From Chondrus crispus (taxonomy: Eukaryota; Rhodophyta; Florideophyceae; Gigartinales; Gigartinaceae), in NCBI RefSeq assembly GCF_000350225.1, contig NW_005178980.1, positions 158,389 to 222,388 of the forward strand: a stretch of DNA of 64,000 nt, given 5' to 3'. Made by a program: the position numbers and the translations under genes. The notes below the pieces were generated by a model. It did no database searches and had not been told where the DNA came from. It worked only from the letters and a program-made list of their open reading frames with translations. This document shows, piece by piece, positions 63,655 through 64,000 of this stretch. Within the stretch, counting starts at the first letter, position 1. Each line of letters starts with the position of its first letter.

Positions 63655-64000
63655 AATTCCAGCTAATTTCCGGCTTATCAAGCAGGGTACCATCCCCTTC
63701 TTTCAGCACACAGTGCGCTTCGAACGCCGTATTCGGTCTGACACGGGTTATTTTGTGGCCTACCAGATGTTGGAGGCGCTCGAAATTGCGAGGTGCCATT
63801 ACGCGAATCGTTATCAACGTATTCCGTCGTGGTGGAGCCAATTTGAGGTCTGCCAAGGCTTTTGGGCTGAGCTCGGCCCCGTGTACACGTATTACGGAAG
63901 GTATTTACGTGATCCTCGACACGGCCTTTGGGTAGTCTTCCTCACAGAGTGGTGTACCAAAGTGGCAGTGACCCTCCTGTGGGAGACCTACGACTGCTGG
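63655..64000 (+). pseudogene. ORF of unknown family, 3' part after the Gypsy insertion
   Basis: Begins with the second AATTC. The frame set by 42,298-43,009 stays open for 115 codons to the end of the window. It contains RFERRIRSDTGYFVAYQMLE, PSWWSQFEV, YTYYGRYLRDP and FLTEWCTKVAVTLLW, each matching the antisense ORF of the Gypsy element in order and spacing. The gene continues beyond the window. Confidence 0.7.

Noticed and set aside
1..64000. CRISPR array, bacterial operons, Shine-Dalgarno sites
   Set aside because: No regularly spaced short direct repeats with unique spacers; gene structure and transposons are eukaryotic.

Overview
The window is nuclear DNA of a eukaryote. Its genes are long single-exon frames, secreted proteins with N-terminal signal peptides, TATA boxes about 100-120 bp before the ATG, and a dense nest of eukaryotic transposons (Tc1, pogo, Crypton-like, Copia, DIRS, chromodomain Gypsy). 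Intron-poor genes among nested LTR elements and secreted vWA and trypsin-like proteins fit a multicellular red alga of the Chondrus type. That assignment is an inference, not a proof.

Left part (1-25.2 kb) is gene-bearing. Four paralogous secreted von Willebrand A proteins (3.9-4.7 kb minus, 10.2-11.0 kb plus, 11.9-12.7 kb minus, 16.4-17.1 kb plus) form a dispersed cluster. A dead Tc1 element lies at 20.0-21.5 kb. An 883-residue secreted protein with three tandem trypsin-fold domains (only the first with a complete catalytic triad) lies at 22.5-25.2 kb. The intergenic DNA carries several striking perfect palindromes and small repeats.

Middle part (25.8-42.2 kb) is a transposon graveyard. A TA-flanked element with pogo-like ends (25,824-33,419) contains a broken Crypton-like tyrosine recombinase and has been split by a 4.9-kb Copia element with 141-bp LTRs and an AATAC duplication. 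It is followed by a broken pogo/Tigger-type transposase and a broken DIRS-like retrotransposon (gag, RT, RNase H, tyrosine recombinase), with three diverged copies of one terminal sequence.

Right part (42.3-64 kb) is a three-layer nest that can be read to the base. An open frame of unknown family starting at 42,298 is cut by a 20.6-kb chromodomain Gypsy element (43,010-63,654, 5-bp duplication AATTC, about 700-bp LTRs). The Gypsy integrase frame is in turn cut by a 9,082-bp DNA transposon (49,453-58,534, 4-bp duplication ACTG, about 420-bp inverted repeats). The Gypsy element has a textbook -1 frameshift site between gag and pol, and an antisense 558-codon ORF that is homologous to the very ORF it inserted into. 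The 9-kb transposon is the most unusual object. It carries divergent genes: a DDE-like transposase candidate with the VDNC/ENKN/GHTHSDID signature, and a decayed gene that joins a ParB-like domain to a beta-class DNA N6-adenine/N4-cytosine methyltransferase.
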